A stretch of DNA of 64,000 nt. Origin: Paraurantiacibacter namhicola. Its GTDB lineage: Bacteria; Pseudomonadota; Alphaproteobacteria; Sphingomonadales; Sphingomonadaceae. A program made the position numbers and the translations under genes. The stretch spans positions 843,501 through 907,500 of the forward strand of contig NZ_CP016545.1 of the NCBI RefSeq assembly GCF_001687545.1. The letters run 5' to 3'. The notes under the pieces are model-generated. The model did not search any database, was not told where the DNA came from, and was given only the letters and a program-made list of their open reading frames with translations. The first letter of the stretch is position 1, and each line of letters starts with the position of its first letter. Positions 34,956-43,270 of this stretch are shown one piece after another.

Positions 34956-34967
34956 ACATTCGTATGC
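34956..34967 (+). promoter_or_regulatory. Candidate LacI-family operator before the transporter gene
   Basis: ACATTCGTATGC reads on the minus strand as GCATACGAATGT, identical in 11 of 12 positions to the site at 33755-33766. It lies 98 bases before the transporter ATG and 19 bases after the regulator stop. The shared near-palindrome in two regulatory spaces of one locus supports a role as binding site of the regulator. Confidence 0.45.
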
Positions 34968-35053
34968 GTGTTGTCGCGCCAGCGGATTTGGGCCAGCCTG
35001 TCGGGTAACGCGAAGATCGCCCATGAAGGGTGGCGCGCGCGGGAGAGAGCAAC

Positions 35054-36589
35054 ATGGCATCGGTCGCGGGCGCAATGCCCACTCGCAAACCGCATATGGG
35101 CAAGGGCGGACTTGCCAAAATCAGCTTCGGTTTCTTCGGCATCCAGATCGGCTTCGTGCTGCAGAATTCCAATATGAGCCGGATCTTCCAGACGGTCGGC
35201 GCATCGCTGGACGACCTGCCGGCGCTGTGGGTTGCCGCCCCGCTGACCGGCCTGATCGTGCAGCCGATCGTGGGCCATCTCTCGGACAAGACGTGGAACC
35301 GCTTCGGCCGCCGCCGCCCATACTTCACGACCGGCGCGGTGCTTGCGGCGCTTTCGCTGTTCCTGATGCCCTTCGCCCCGCTGTTTGCTGCGCCGCTGCT
35401 GTTTGCCGCCGCGCTGCTGTGGGTGCTCGATGCCAGCCTCAACATCGCGATGGAGCCATTCCGCGCCTTCGTGGGGGACATGCTGGACAAGTCGCAGCAC
35501 GCGACAGGCTATGCCGTGCAGACCGCCTTCATCGGCGCAGGCGCGGTGGTTGCGGCGATCTTCCCGTGGCTGCTGGAACAGTTCGGCGTCAGCAATGTGG
35601 CGGCAGCGGGTGAGATACCGGACACCGTCCGCTGGAGCTTCTGGGCTGGGGCAGCCGCACTGCTGTTCGCGGTCATGTGGACCGTCTTCACCACGAAGGA
35701 ATACAGCCCCGAAGAGCAGGCGGCCTTCGCGTCGGCAGACGGTGCCGCCGAGGAAAGCCTGCACGCGCCGGCGAAGCTGGCAGAGGCCGGACAGGGGCCG
35801 AGCATGGCGTGGATTGCGCTCGGCTCCGGCGTGGCGGGTGCCACCTGGGCATGGGGTCTGGAGAAGGAGCTTTACCTGCTCGGCGCCCTGCTGGCGGCTT
35901 ACGGCCTGCTGCGCGGTATCGGCATCGTCCTGGCCAAGGGTGGGCGCGAAACGGGCATGCTGGCCAGCATCGTGGGCGATTTTTCCGGCATGCCGGACCT
36001 GATGAAGCGGCTCGCGCTGGTGCAGTTCTTCAGCTGGTCGGCGCTCTTCATCATGTGGATCTATTCCGGGCCGATCGTGTCGCAATATTTCTTCGGCAGC
36101 GCGGACCCCACTACCGTGGCCTATAACGAAGGCGCGAACTGGTGGAACGTGATCTACACCGTGCAGAACGGTGTCGCCGCCGTCGCTGCGCTGGTCCTGC
36201 TGCCTTTCATGGCGAAGCGGCTGGGCAAGGTTGTGACGCACATGACCTGCCTGCTGCTGGGCTCGCTGGGCTTCCTGGCTTATTTCGTGCTGCGCGATCC
36301 CAATCTGCTGATCGTGGCGGAGGTGCTGAAGGGCATCGCCTGGGCCAGCATCCTGGCCATGCCCTATGCCATTTTGGCGAGCAGCCTGCCGCAGGCGAAG
36401 CTGGGCATCTACATGGGCCTGTTCAACGTCTTCATCGTGGTGCCGCAATTGCTGGTGGCGACCGTGATGGGCACGGTAATGAAGGCCTTCTTCCCGGAAG
36501 AGCCGGTGTGGACCATGCTGTTCGCCGCCGGCAGCTGGACACTGGCTGCATTCGCCATGCTGCGCCTTCGCGGGCGCGTTCCTGGCTGA
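35054..36589 (+). CDS. MFS sugar transporter (GPH/SUT-like, MalY-like maltose permease)
   Basis: Polytopic inner-membrane protein of 511 residues with twelve predicted helices. It is of the sugar:cation symporter type: the first helix region has FGFFGIQIGFVLQNSNMSRIF, the loop between helices 2 and 3 holds GHLSDKTWNRFGRRRPY (the major facilitator loop motif), and the fourth helix region has DASLNIAMEPFRAFVGDML. These patterns are shared with sucrose/maltose transporters and with MalY of Caulobacter. It would carry maltose or maltodextrins from periplasm to cytoplasm for the alpha-glucosidase. ATG at 35054 follows GGGAGAG by six bases and is preferred over the in-frame start at 35030. Confidence 0.88.
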   Translation: MASVAGAMPTRKPHMGKGGLAKISFGFFGIQIGFVLQNSNMSRIFQTVGASLDDLPALWVAAPLTGLIVQPIVGHLSDKTWNRFGRRRPYFTTGAVLAALSLFLMPFAPLFAAPLLFAAALLWVLDASLNIAMEPFRAFVGDMLDKSQHATGYAVQTAFIGAGAVVAAIFPWLLEQFGVSNVAAAGEIPDTVRWSFWAGAAALLFAVMWTVFTTKEYSPEEQAAFASADGAAEESLHAPAKLAEAGQGPSMAWIALGSGVAGATWAWGLEKELYLLGALLAAYGLLRGIGIVLAKGGRETGMLASIVGDFSGMPDLMKRLALVQFFSWSALFIMWIYSGPIVSQYFFGSADPTTVAYNEGANWWNVIYTVQNGVAAVAALVLLPFMAKRLGKVVTHMTCLLLGSLGFLAYFVLRDPNLLIVAEVLKGIAWASILAMPYAILASSLPQAKLGIYMGLFNVFIVVPQLLVATVMGTVMKAFFPEEPVWTMLFAAGSWTLAAFAMLRLRGRVPG

Positions 36590-36718
36590 GCCGACGCATG
36601 GCGGACTCGTTTCGCCGCATTTCGGATTCGACTCGCCGCGCATTCATTGCTGCTTCAGGGCGGGGCGACTCTTATCTTGGCCGATGGATCTGCGCGTTTG
36701 CGCTTGGAGGGATCGGCT

Positions 36719-37531
36719 ATGAACATGCAGCACCTTGCCCGGCGGGCAAAAGATGGCGGGATGGCGCTGCTGGCGCTGGCCGCCGCGTCCCTGGCCATGC
36801 CGGCAGCAGCACAAATCCAGTCGGTGGACCCGGACACCGCTTACGAGGTCGATGGCGACCTTGCAGGCGAGGAAACCGCCGCGCCGACGTATGAGGACCG
36901 CGTTCTCGACCTGCCGCCGGAAGAGGCGGCCGATGGACCGGCTTACGACGTGCCGCAGCAATATGAGGATGCCGGCGCTACAGCCGATACCCTGCCGGAA
37001 GCCGGAGCCTATCCCGCAGAGCAGGCGGCCCAGACCGCCGAGCCGTCCCAGACTTATCAAGAAGACGATCTGCTGGGCGCCGCTGAGGGCGTCTTCGGCC
37101 AGGGCGCGGAAGGCCTCGCCGGGCTGATCGAGGACCTGCTGCGCGACCAGGGCGAACCCAATGGCTATATCGTCGGCCGCGAGGGCGGCGGCGCATTCAT
37201 CTTCGGCGTCCGTTACGGATCGGGCACGCTGTATCACAAGGTGGAGGGGCAAAAGCCCGTCTACTGGACCGGCCCGTCGCTAGGCCCCGATGTGGGCGCC
37301 AATGCGGGCAGCACCTTCATTCTGGTCTACAATCTCTACGACACGGAAGACCTCTACGAGCGCTTCCCTGCGGGCGAGGGCCAATTGTATGCGCTGGGCG
37401 GCTTCAATGCCTCCTATGTGCGCAAGGGCGATATCGTGCTCATTCCGATCCGCGTGGGCGGCGGGCTGCGCGTGGGCCTGAACGCCGGTTACCTGAAGTT
37501 TTCCAAGAAGCAGCGCTGGCTGCCCTTCTAA
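36719..37531 (+). CDS. DUF1134 family protein (EipA-like envelope protein)
   Basis: Protein of 270 residues with a signal peptide (residues 1-33, ending AMPAAAQ) and an acidic, Pro/Tyr/Ala-rich linker (about 40-110). The conserved C-terminal domain (about 115-270) matches DUF1134: GYIVGREGGGAFIFGVRYGSG, KVYWTGPSLGPDVGANAGS and YNLYDTEDLYERFPAGEG. In Brucella the relative EipA is an envelope integrity protein of the periplasm. ATG at 36719 (MNMQHLARR) is chosen, because the 24 upstream in-frame residues lack a start context. It stands alone between the transporter gene and the aminotransferase gene. Function in this organism is inferred from the family. Confidence 0.85.
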   Translation: MNMQHLARRAKDGGMALLALAAASLAMPAAAQIQSVDPDTAYEVDGDLAGEETAAPTYEDRVLDLPPEEAADGPAYDVPQQYEDAGATADTLPEAGAYPAEQAAQTAEPSQTYQEDDLLGAAEGVFGQGAEGLAGLIEDLLRDQGEPNGYIVGREGGGAFIFGVRYGSGTLYHKVEGQKPVYWTGPSLGPDVGANAGSTFILVYNLYDTEDLYERFPAGEGQLYALGGFNASYVRKGDIVLIPIRVGGGLRVGLNAGYLKFSKKQRWLPF

Positions 37532-37607
37532 GATACAAAGCATGAATTGTGTGCGTGTAGGCGGCTTGCCGCTTGCGGGCGCGCGCGCCTGTGGGCATTG
37601 AGCGCGC

Positions 37608-38783
37608 ATGCTTGAACGACTGAACCAGCAACCGCCCGACGCGCTGCTTGCGCTGATCAAGATGCATGCAGCGGACCCGCGCGCCGACAAGATTGACCTT
37701 GGCGTGGGTGTCTACCGCACCGGGCAGGGCGATACGCCCGTCTTTGGCGCGATCAAGGGCGCGGAACGGCGGCTGGTGGAGGAACAGGCCAGCAAGTCCT
37801 ACCTCGGCCCGGAAGGGGACATGGGCTTCGTCCACGGGCTGGCCCCCATCGTCTTCGGCGCGGACATGGCCGCGTCGGACCGGATCGAAGGCATGCAGAC
37901 GCCGGGCGGCACGGGCGCCGTGCGCCTTGCCCTGGCACTGGCCAAGGCTGGTGGCTGCAAACGCGTGATGATGGGCACGCCAAGCTGGCCCAACCACGCG
38001 CAGATCCTCGATGACCTGGGGCTGGAGCTGGTCGCATTCGACCATGCCACGTCAGAAGGCGATGCCAATTTCGCTGCGCTGGAGCAGGCGCTATCCGGCG
38101 CGGGCGAGGGCGATGCCGTCCTGCTGCACGGCTGCTGCCACAACCCGACCGGCGTCGATTATTCGAACGCGCAGTGGGATGCGATTGCCGCCATGCTGGC
38201 AGACAGCCCCGTGCTGCCGGTCCTCGACCTCGCCTACCAGGGCCTTGGACAAGGGCTGGAGGAAGACGCCTACGGCCTTCGCACCGTTCTCGCCGCGGTG
38301 CCCGAAGCGCTGGTGGCTTACAGCTGCGACAAGAATTTCGGCCTGTACCGCGACCGCGTAGGCGCGCTGTGGGCGATGGCCGCCGACACGGATGTGCTGG
38401 ACCGCGTGCTGTCCAACGCATCCTCCCTTGCACGGGCAAACTGGTCCATGCCGCCCGACCACGGCGGCGCTGCGGTGCGCGTTGTGCTGGAGGATGCCGA
38501 CCTGACAGCGCAGTGGCTGGACGAACTTGAGCAGATGCGCACGCGTATCAACCAGGTGCGCACGAAACTGGGCGAAGCGGGAACTGCCGGCAGCGTGGAC
38601 CTGACGCCCTATGCGCGCCAGCAGGGCATGTTCGCCATGCTGCCTCTCAGCAAGGAGCAGATCGTCGCCCTGCGTGAGGATCACGGCATTTACATGGCAG
38701 GCTCGGGCCGCATCAACGTGGCCGGGCTGACCACCGCCAATATCGGCACATTCGTGGCCGCGCTGGCGAAGGTGACAGGCTGA
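37608..38783 (+). CDS. tyrB: Aromatic amino acid aminotransferase (AspC/TyrB family)
   Basis: Protein of 391 residues, PLP-dependent class I aminotransferase subgroup I-alpha. Start MLERLNQQPPDALLALI; then LGVGVYRTG, KSYLGPEGD, CHNPTG (residues 177-182), and pyridoxal-binding Lys242 in SCDKNFGLYRDRVG. It transfers amino groups between aromatic amino acids or aspartate and 2-oxoglutarate in the cytoplasm. The family PLP-site phrase is usually S-x-S-K-N-F-G-L-Y; here S-C-D-K keeps the lysine. The GNAT gene follows after two bases, suggesting an operon. Aspartate versus aromatic preference cannot be decided from the sequence alone, so the gene symbol is provisional. Confidence 0.88.
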   Translation: MLERLNQQPPDALLALIKMHAADPRADKIDLGVGVYRTGQGDTPVFGAIKGAERRLVEEQASKSYLGPEGDMGFVHGLAPIVFGADMAASDRIEGMQTPGGTGAVRLALALAKAGGCKRVMMGTPSWPNHAQILDDLGLELVAFDHATSEGDANFAALEQALSGAGEGDAVLLHGCCHNPTGVDYSNAQWDAIAAMLADSPVLPVLDLAYQGLGQGLEEDAYGLRTVLAAVPEALVAYSCDKNFGLYRDRVGALWAMAADTDVLDRVLSNASSLARANWSMPPDHGGAAVRVVLEDADLTAQWLDELEQMRTRINQVRTKLGEAGTAGSVDLTPYARQQGMFAMLPLSKEQIVALREDHGIYMAGSGRINVAGLTTANIGTFVAALAKVTG

Positions 38784-38785
38784 CA

Positions 38786-39328
38786 GTGCTTGACCGGCAG
38801 CCGGTGCTGGAAGGCGAGCGGCTGCTGCTGCGGCCCTTGTGCGAGAGCGACCGGGACGCGCTGTTTGCGGTCGCTGCGGACGCGCAGGTCTGGGCGCTTC
38901 ATCCGGTGACGGATCGCTGGCAGGAGCCGGTCTTCCGGCAGTTTTTCGACGATGCGCTGGCCAAGGGCGGCGCACTTGCCGTGATCGAGAAGGCGAGCGG
39001 CGCGATTGCCGGGTCAAGCCGGTTCCAGGCCTATGACCCGGCGGACGGCGGCTCGGTAGAGATCGGCTGGACCTTCCTGGCCCGCCGCATGTGGGGAAGC
39101 GGCGCAAACGCCGAAATGAAGCGGCTGATGCTGCGCCATGCGCTGCAATCGGTCCGCCGGGTGGTCTTTCGCGTGGGCGAGAACAACCTCGTATCACGCC
39201 GCGCGATGGAGAAGATCGGCGGGATCCTGACCGACCGGACAGAGCGCGTCGACAGCCCCGACGGCGGCTATTGCAACGTGATTTACGAGATCGACCGCGA
39301 GACCTTTGCGGCCGGACCGCTCGCCTAG
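38786..39328 (+). CDS. GNAT family N-acetyltransferase (RimJ/RimL-like)
   Basis: Protein of 180 residues with the GNAT fold. The N-terminal LEGERLLLRPLCESDRDALF is typical of the RimJ subgroup; the acetyl-CoA binding region is around RRMWGSGANAEMKRLMLRHAL, and the C-terminal part has V-G-E-N-N-L-V-S-R-R-A-M-E-K-I-G. These enzymes acetylate an amino group of a protein N-terminus, amino sugar or polyamine; substrate unknown. GTG at 38786 is the only plausible start, two bases after the aminotransferase stop. Its end overlaps the converging ribE gene by four bases. Confidence 0.82.
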   Translation: MLDRQPVLEGERLLLRPLCESDRDALFAVAADAQVWALHPVTDRWQEPVFRQFFDDALAKGGALAVIEKASGAIAGSSRFQAYDPADGGSVEIGWTFLARRMWGSGANAEMKRLMLRHALQSVRRVVFRVGENNLVSRRAMEKIGGILTDRTERVDSPDGGYCNVIYEIDRETFAAGPLA

Positions 39329-39960
39329 CTGCGCAGCGCTTCCATGCGCTGCAGGTAACGCGCGATGGTATCGATCTCCAGGTTCACTTCATCGCCCTGG
39401 CCCAGCTCGTCCAGCGTCGTCACATCGGCGGTATGCGGGATGATGTTCAGCCCGAAATGCACTGCCCCGTCCGGCTGGTCTTCCACCGAATTGACCGTCA
39501 GCGACACGCCGTTGATCGTGATGGAGCCCTTCGCCGCGATGAAAGGCGCAAGCTCCGCTGGTGCAGCGATGGTCAGCCGGGTCGATCCGCCTTCCAGCTG
39601 CCAGTCCGCAACCTTGCCCACCGCGTCGACATGCCCGGTGACAATGTGCCCGCCCAGCTCGTCGCCGATCTTCAGCGAGGGTTCGAGATTCAGCCGCGCG
39701 CCTTCCGCCCAGGTGCCCCGGGCCGTGCGGCTGGTCGTTTCTGCCGAGACATCCACGGCGAACCATGCGGTGTTCCCGTCATGCTCGTCCGCATCCAGCG
39801 CACCGCGCTCTACGACAGTCAGGCACACGCCTGCGCAGGCGATGCTGGCGCCGATCGCAATGCCGCGTGCATCCAGCGGACTGGCAATGACAAGCCGCAG
39901 GTCGCCCTGCTGCTGCGCGCTGGTGACGGTGCCGATGGCGGTGACGATCCCTGTGAACAT
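39325..39960 (-). CDS. ribE: Riboflavin synthase alpha chain
   Basis: Protein of 211 residues built of two lumazine-binding barrels. The first has MFTGIVTAIGTV, the diagnostic N-terminal motif, and IGASIACAGVCLTVVE; the second has GGHIVTGHVDAVGKV and SITINGVSLTVN. It converts two molecules of 6,7-dimethyl-8-ribityllumazine to riboflavin and an aminopyrimidine. It lies downstream of ribD in the same direction with 25 bases between, so both genes are probably co-transcribed. No FMN riboswitch is seen upstream of ribD. Confidence 0.95.
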   Translation of the reverse strand: MFTGIVTAIGTVTSAQQQGDLRLVIASPLDARGIAIGASIACAGVCLTVVERGALDADEHDGNTAWFAVDVSAETTSRTARGTWAEGARLNLEPSLKIGDELGGHIVTGHVDAVGKVADWQLEGGSTRLTIAAPAELAPFIAAKGSITINGVSLTVNSVEDQPDGAVHFGLNIIPHTADVTTLDELGQGDEVNLEIDTIARYLQRMEALRS

Positions 39961-39985
39961 GTGGTCGAGCCCTCAGCCTGAATGC

Positions 39986-40960
39986 CTATGAACGGATGCG
40001 CTGGTAGACTTCCAGTGTGTCGCTGCCAAGGCTGCGGGTGTCACTGCGCTGCCAGCGGTCATGCGCGGCGGAAAGTTCGGCCAGGCCGATGTCGGCCACG
40101 CCGGGGCGGCCCCCGCCCAGTACGATTGGCGCGCGATAGATCAGCAACCGGTCGACCAAATCGGCGGCAAGGAAGGCGGCTGCGGCCCCGGCCCCGCCTT
40201 CGATGAAGAGATATTGGCAATCGCCCAGCTCGGCCACGCCCTGCGGCGAGGACAGCGCGCGCCAGCCGTCCGGCACATCTCCGCGTGTCAGGACTAGGCG
40301 CTGCGAGCTGCGATCCTCGAGGCCGGGTAGGCGGACATCGAGCGAGGGCGAATCGGCGCGCAGCGTCTCCCCGCCCACCAGAATGCCATCGGCCCTTGCG
40401 CGTTCGCGATGCGCATGGGCGCGCGCCTCGGGCCCGGTGATCCACTGGCTCGTCCCGTCAGCCAGCGCGATGCAGCCATCGAGGGACAGGGCGAGCTTGA
40501 GCGTGATGTGCGGTCGCCCGAGCATGGCCCGCGCAAGGTAACCGGCAAGGCTTTCCGCGCTGGGCAAATGGCCCACAAGCTGCGCCTCGACGCCTGCCGC
40601 GCGCAGGGCCGCAATCCCGCTTCCAGCCGTGCGGGGGTCCGGATCATGGCAACCGATGATCACGCGCGCGACACCGGCCTCGGCGAGCGAATGCGAACAT
40701 GTCGGCCCGCGCTCGGAGACGTGCGCGCAGGGCTCCAGCGTGGTGAAAACATCTGCGCCTTCTGCCGCTCTGCCGGCCTCAGCCAGGGCCAAGGCTTCGG
40801 CATGCGGCCTGCCGCCAGCCTGCGTGACGCCTCGCCCAAGTACGATGCCGTCCTTCACGATGACGCAAGCAACGGCAGGGTTGGGCGAGGACGAGGGCCG
40901 CCCGCGCTCAGCCAGCCGGGCAGCCATGTCCAGCCATTTCAGGTCGGTCTTATTCGCCAC
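39986..40960 (-). CDS. ribD: Bifunctional diaminohydroxyphosphoribosylaminopyrimidine deaminase / reductase
   Basis: Protein of 324 residues. The N-terminal deaminase domain binds zinc through HAEALAL and PCAHVSERGPTC (His-Ala-Glu and Pro-Cys-x-x-Cys arrangement). The C-terminal reductase domain starts near ITLKLALSLDG and has SQWITGPEARAHAHRERA, the pyrimidine-site loop, and GGGRPGV. It carries out the second and third steps of riboflavin synthesis from GTP. I chose GTG at 40960, which overlaps the preceding gene by eleven bases; an internal ATG (MAARLAERGR) is possible but would cut the conserved lead. In-frame sequence further upstream belongs to the other gene. Confidence 0.92.
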   Translation of the reverse strand: MANKTDLKWLDMAARLAERGRPSSSPNPAVACVIVKDGIVLGRGVTQAGGRPHAEALALAEAGRAAEGADVFTTLEPCAHVSERGPTCSHSLAEAGVARVIIGCHDPDPRTAGSGIAALRAAGVEAQLVGHLPSAESLAGYLARAMLGRPHITLKLALSLDGCIALADGTSQWITGPEARAHAHRERARADGILVGGETLRADSPSLDVRLPGLEDRSSQRLVLTRGDVPDGWRALSSPQGVAELGDCQYLFIEGGAGAAAAFLAADLVDRLLIYRAPIVLGGGRPGVADIGLAELSAAHDRWQRSDTRSLGSDTLEVYQRIRS

Positions 40961-41414
40961 CCGTATCGCCGGTGGCAGGCGTTGCAGCAGGCGTTTCGCC
41001 GGCTTCTGCGGCGGCGCGCGCTTCCGCTTCCTCGCGGGCGATTTGGCGTTCCACCTCGTCCACGTCGATGCCGGTGGCGCGGCCCAGTTCGCGGTACAAT
41101 TCCTTGCGCCGCTCGGCCCGCCGTTCCAGCAGAGCGGCGCGTTCATCCTTGCGGCGCTGGTTCTCTATGTTGGACGCGACGATTTCCGCGTCGCTGCGGC
41201 CATCCGCCCAGCTGGTGATATAGGTAATGTCGGGCTTGGGCTCCACGCCGCGTTCGGTCTTCGGGATGAACAGCATCATCACCGCAAAGGTCAGTGCAAC
41301 GGACACGCCCAGCACGCCCCAGCGGTGCGGGTTGGGCCGCTGCCATTCATTCGCGAAGTCCTTGATCGCGCGCTTGGCATTGAATGCCTGTTTTACGGAT
41401 GACCATGTACCCAT
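40950..41414 (-). CDS. Single-span membrane protein with a charged coiled-coil tail
   Basis: Protein of 154 residues. A basic N-terminal segment (about 1-32) is followed by one transmembrane helix (about 33-52, WGVLGVSVALTFAVMMLFI) and then a charged helical region with many Arg and Glu residues (about 85-130), which looks like a coiled coil, and an Ala/Thr/Pro-rich tail. I do not know its function. It overlaps the start of ribD and is translated first, so it is probably in the rib operon. Similar proteins are known beside ribD in Sphingomonads as far as I recall, without assigned role. Confidence 0.7.
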   Translation of the reverse strand: MGTWSSVKQAFNAKRAIKDFANEWQRPNPHRWGVLGVSVALTFAVMMLFIPKTERGVEPKPDITYITSWADGRSDAEIVASNIENQRRKDERAALLERRAERRKELYRELGRATGIDVDEVERQIAREEAEARAAAEAGETPAATPATGDTGGE

Positions 41415-41468
41415 GGAGACAAGATAGTATCACTTCGCGCGCCGCGCCAGTCCGGCGATCCCTGCGCG

Positions 41469-42020
41469 TCAGAAATAGGATACGCTGATCGGGATGCGTC
41501 CGCGAAAGTCGCCGCCGCGGCCCCTGGTCGTGGTCATGGTGGCGCCGAACTGGAACTTCAGCACGCCATCTGCGCCCAACCGGGGCACCGGCGGCAGGTC
41601 CGTGGTAAATTCCGTCAGCCGCGCTTCCGCGCCGCCCGGTGCGCGCAGGCGAACTTCGGATGGCAGGTCCACGCGGACGGGCTTGTGCGGCTCGCCGGTG
41701 ATGATGACTTCCCCGGTGAAGACCATGCCACCCAGGTCAACCAGGCCTTCTTCCTGCCGCATGCCGCCGTTTTCCGGCTTGATCGCGGCACGGCCGTCCG
41801 CCTCGCTGACCAGCGCCATGCGGCCGAAGGTCAGCCCGCTGCGGATCTCTATGCGCAGAGGCGTCTCCGCCTTCTCGCCGAAGGCATCGGCGCACAGCCG
41901 GCATTCCGGGGCGTCCACGGGCACGCCGGAAACCTGCGGCCCGGCAGCTGGAGAAGCAGCGATGGGAGCAGGCAGGGCCATTACGATGGCCATGAGTGCA
42001 AGGCGGGCAATATGCGCCAT
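41469..42020 (-). CDS. DUF4402 domain secreted protein
   Basis: Protein of 183 residues with a signal peptide (about 1-24, ALPAPIAASPA). The mature part is a beta-sandwich of DUF4402 type: LRIEIRSGLTFGRMAL, EEGLVDLGGMVFTGEVIITGEP, VRVDLPSEVRL and the C-terminal KFQFGATMTT...GRIPISVSY. Two Cys near residues 40-43 (CRLCADAFG) could form a disulfide. Such proteins are exported and often thought to be surface or pilus-like subunits in Sphingomonads, without proven role. It stands alone between the membrane-protein gene and a metallopeptidase gene on the same strand. Confidence 0.78.
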   Translation of the reverse strand: MAHIARLALMAIVMALPAPIAASPAAGPQVSGVPVDAPECRLCADAFGEKAETPLRIEIRSGLTFGRMALVSEADGRAAIKPENGGMRQEEGLVDLGGMVFTGEVIITGEPHKPVRVDLPSEVRLRAPGGAEARLTEFTTDLPPVPRLGADGVLKFQFGATMTTTRGRGGDFRGRIPISVSYF

Positions 42021-42093
42021 TTGCCGGAATATGGAGGAAGAGGGTTAACGCGCCGTAACCAGCGGAGCAGGCACGGCTACGATGAGCGCGGGC

Positions 42094-42813
42094 TTATCCG
42101 AAACGGTAAAGGCTGCGTCCCGATTGCTTCAGCCACTTGTCCGCAGCCGGCAGGTCGCCATCGAAGATGCGCGCAAGGGCGGCATGGAATGCGGGGGAAT
42201 GGTCGAAATGCAGGAGGTGCGCGACCTCATGCGCGACCACGGAGCGGCGGACTTCGGCCGGGGCCATCACCAGTCGCCAGTTCAGGCGGATACAGGCCTT
42301 GCCCGAACAGCTGCCCCAGCGCTTACGTGCCCGGCTCAGCGCCAGCGTGGGAAGCGGCAAGTCCGCCTTCGCGGCATAGTGTTCCAGGTCTGACGTAAAC
42401 AGCCGCATCGCTTCGGCCTCCAGCCAGCGCAGCACGCGGCCGTGGAGGCCATCTTCCGGCCCGCCGACATGCAGAACATTTCCCTCACGAACCGGTTTGC
42501 GAGGGCGCGCGCTGTCCCAGGCCACCACCAGATCGGCATCGCCGAGGGGCATGCGCGTGCCATCGGCGATGACTTCCTCCTGCGGGACCTTTGCGAGCTG
42601 GGCTGCCAGCCAATCGGCGCGCGATTCTGCGAAGCGCAACCCCTCCTGCGCGGCGCACCAGCGCGGCATGGTGACGCGCACCTCGCTGCCATCTGGGGCA
42701 AGGCGCAGCGTCAGCCGCTTTGCGCGCGGATGCCGCTTGATGGCGACCGGCAGCGTGGCCGCGCCCAGGTCGATCACCGGATCGGCGGTTCCCCTACGGA
42801 GCCAGTCGATCAC
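42094..42813 (-). CDS. M48/YgjP-like (DUF45) metallopeptidase-type protein
   Basis: Protein of 239 residues. The zinc-binding part is VVAHEVAHLLHFDHS with His195-Glu196 and His199, and a third ligand His205 in the DHS segment. The preceding RWGSCSGKACIRLNWRLVM is the family-specific signature of YgjP/DUF45. The N-terminus (about 20-110) is beta-rich. The function of the family is not settled; the residues are those of an active metalloprotease. It begins with GTG at 42813 and follows the ycgN gene by 13 bases, so it belongs to the SCO-YcgN-YgjP run. Confidence 0.85.
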   Translation of the reverse strand: MIDWLRRGTADPVIDLGAATLPVAIKRHPRAKRLTLRLAPDGSEVRVTMPRWCAAQEGLRFAESRADWLAAQLAKVPQEEVIADGTRMPLGDADLVVAWDSARPRKPVREGNVLHVGGPEDGLHGRVLRWLEAEAMRLFTSDLEHYAAKADLPLPTLALSRARKRWGSCSGKACIRLNWRLVMAPAEVRRSVVAHEVAHLLHFDHSPAFHAALARIFDGDLPAADKWLKQSGRSLYRFG

Positions 42814-42826
42814 GCCGGCCTGCCCA

Positions 42827-43270
42827 TCATTCGTCGTCCCACGCCACGATGTGATGCTCTATCGGACCGGCCTCGTCCTCGCTGATGACGCGGCCCGCCA
42901 CGCTGGCGCCGGCGGCGATCATCGCGTCCGTGCTGCCAGTCAGCAGGTGGTGCCATTCGGGCAGGTCGCGCCCTTCCGCGCGGCGGCGATAAGCGCAGCT
43001 TTCCGGCAGCCACGGCACACGCTCTACCAGTTTCAGCGTCAGTTGCAGGCAATCGGGCACCTTCGCCTTGCGATGGCGGTAATCCATGCACTGCGCGGTC
43101 TCACAATCGAGCAGGCGGCAGGCGACGTTGGTTTCCGCGATGGCGCCGGTATCCTCGTCCTCCAGCTTGTGCAGGCAGCACTTGCCACAGCCATCGCACA
43201 GCTTTTCCCATTCCGCAGCGTTCAGCGCGGCAAGGGGCAGCTTCCAGAAGCGGTCCCTCAGCGCACCCAT
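42827..43270 (-). CDS. YcgN family cysteine-cluster protein (UPF0260)
   Basis: Protein of 147 residues with the conserved cysteine cluster: LCDGCGKCCLHKLEDE, then ACRLLDCETAQCMDY. The cysteines look able to bind a metal or Fe-S cluster (CxxCxxCC-like). The C-terminal half has LPESCAYRRRAEGRDLPEWHHLLTG, which matches the UPF0260 family. No reaction is assigned to the family. The start overlaps the SCO gene end by 13 bases, so the two are coupled. Confidence 0.9.
   Translation of the reverse strand: MGALRDRFWKLPLAALNAAEWEKLCDGCGKCCLHKLEDEDTGAIAETNVACRLLDCETAQCMDYRHRKAKVPDCLQLTLKLVERVPWLPESCAYRRRAEGRDLPEWHHLLTGSTDAMIAAGASVAGRVISEDEAGPIEHHIVAWDDE

Noticed and set aside
34517..36643. Open frame of 708 residues on the minus strand over lacI-type and MFS genes
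   Set aside because: Composition is His/Arg/Gln-rich and it runs antisense to two genes with clear families.
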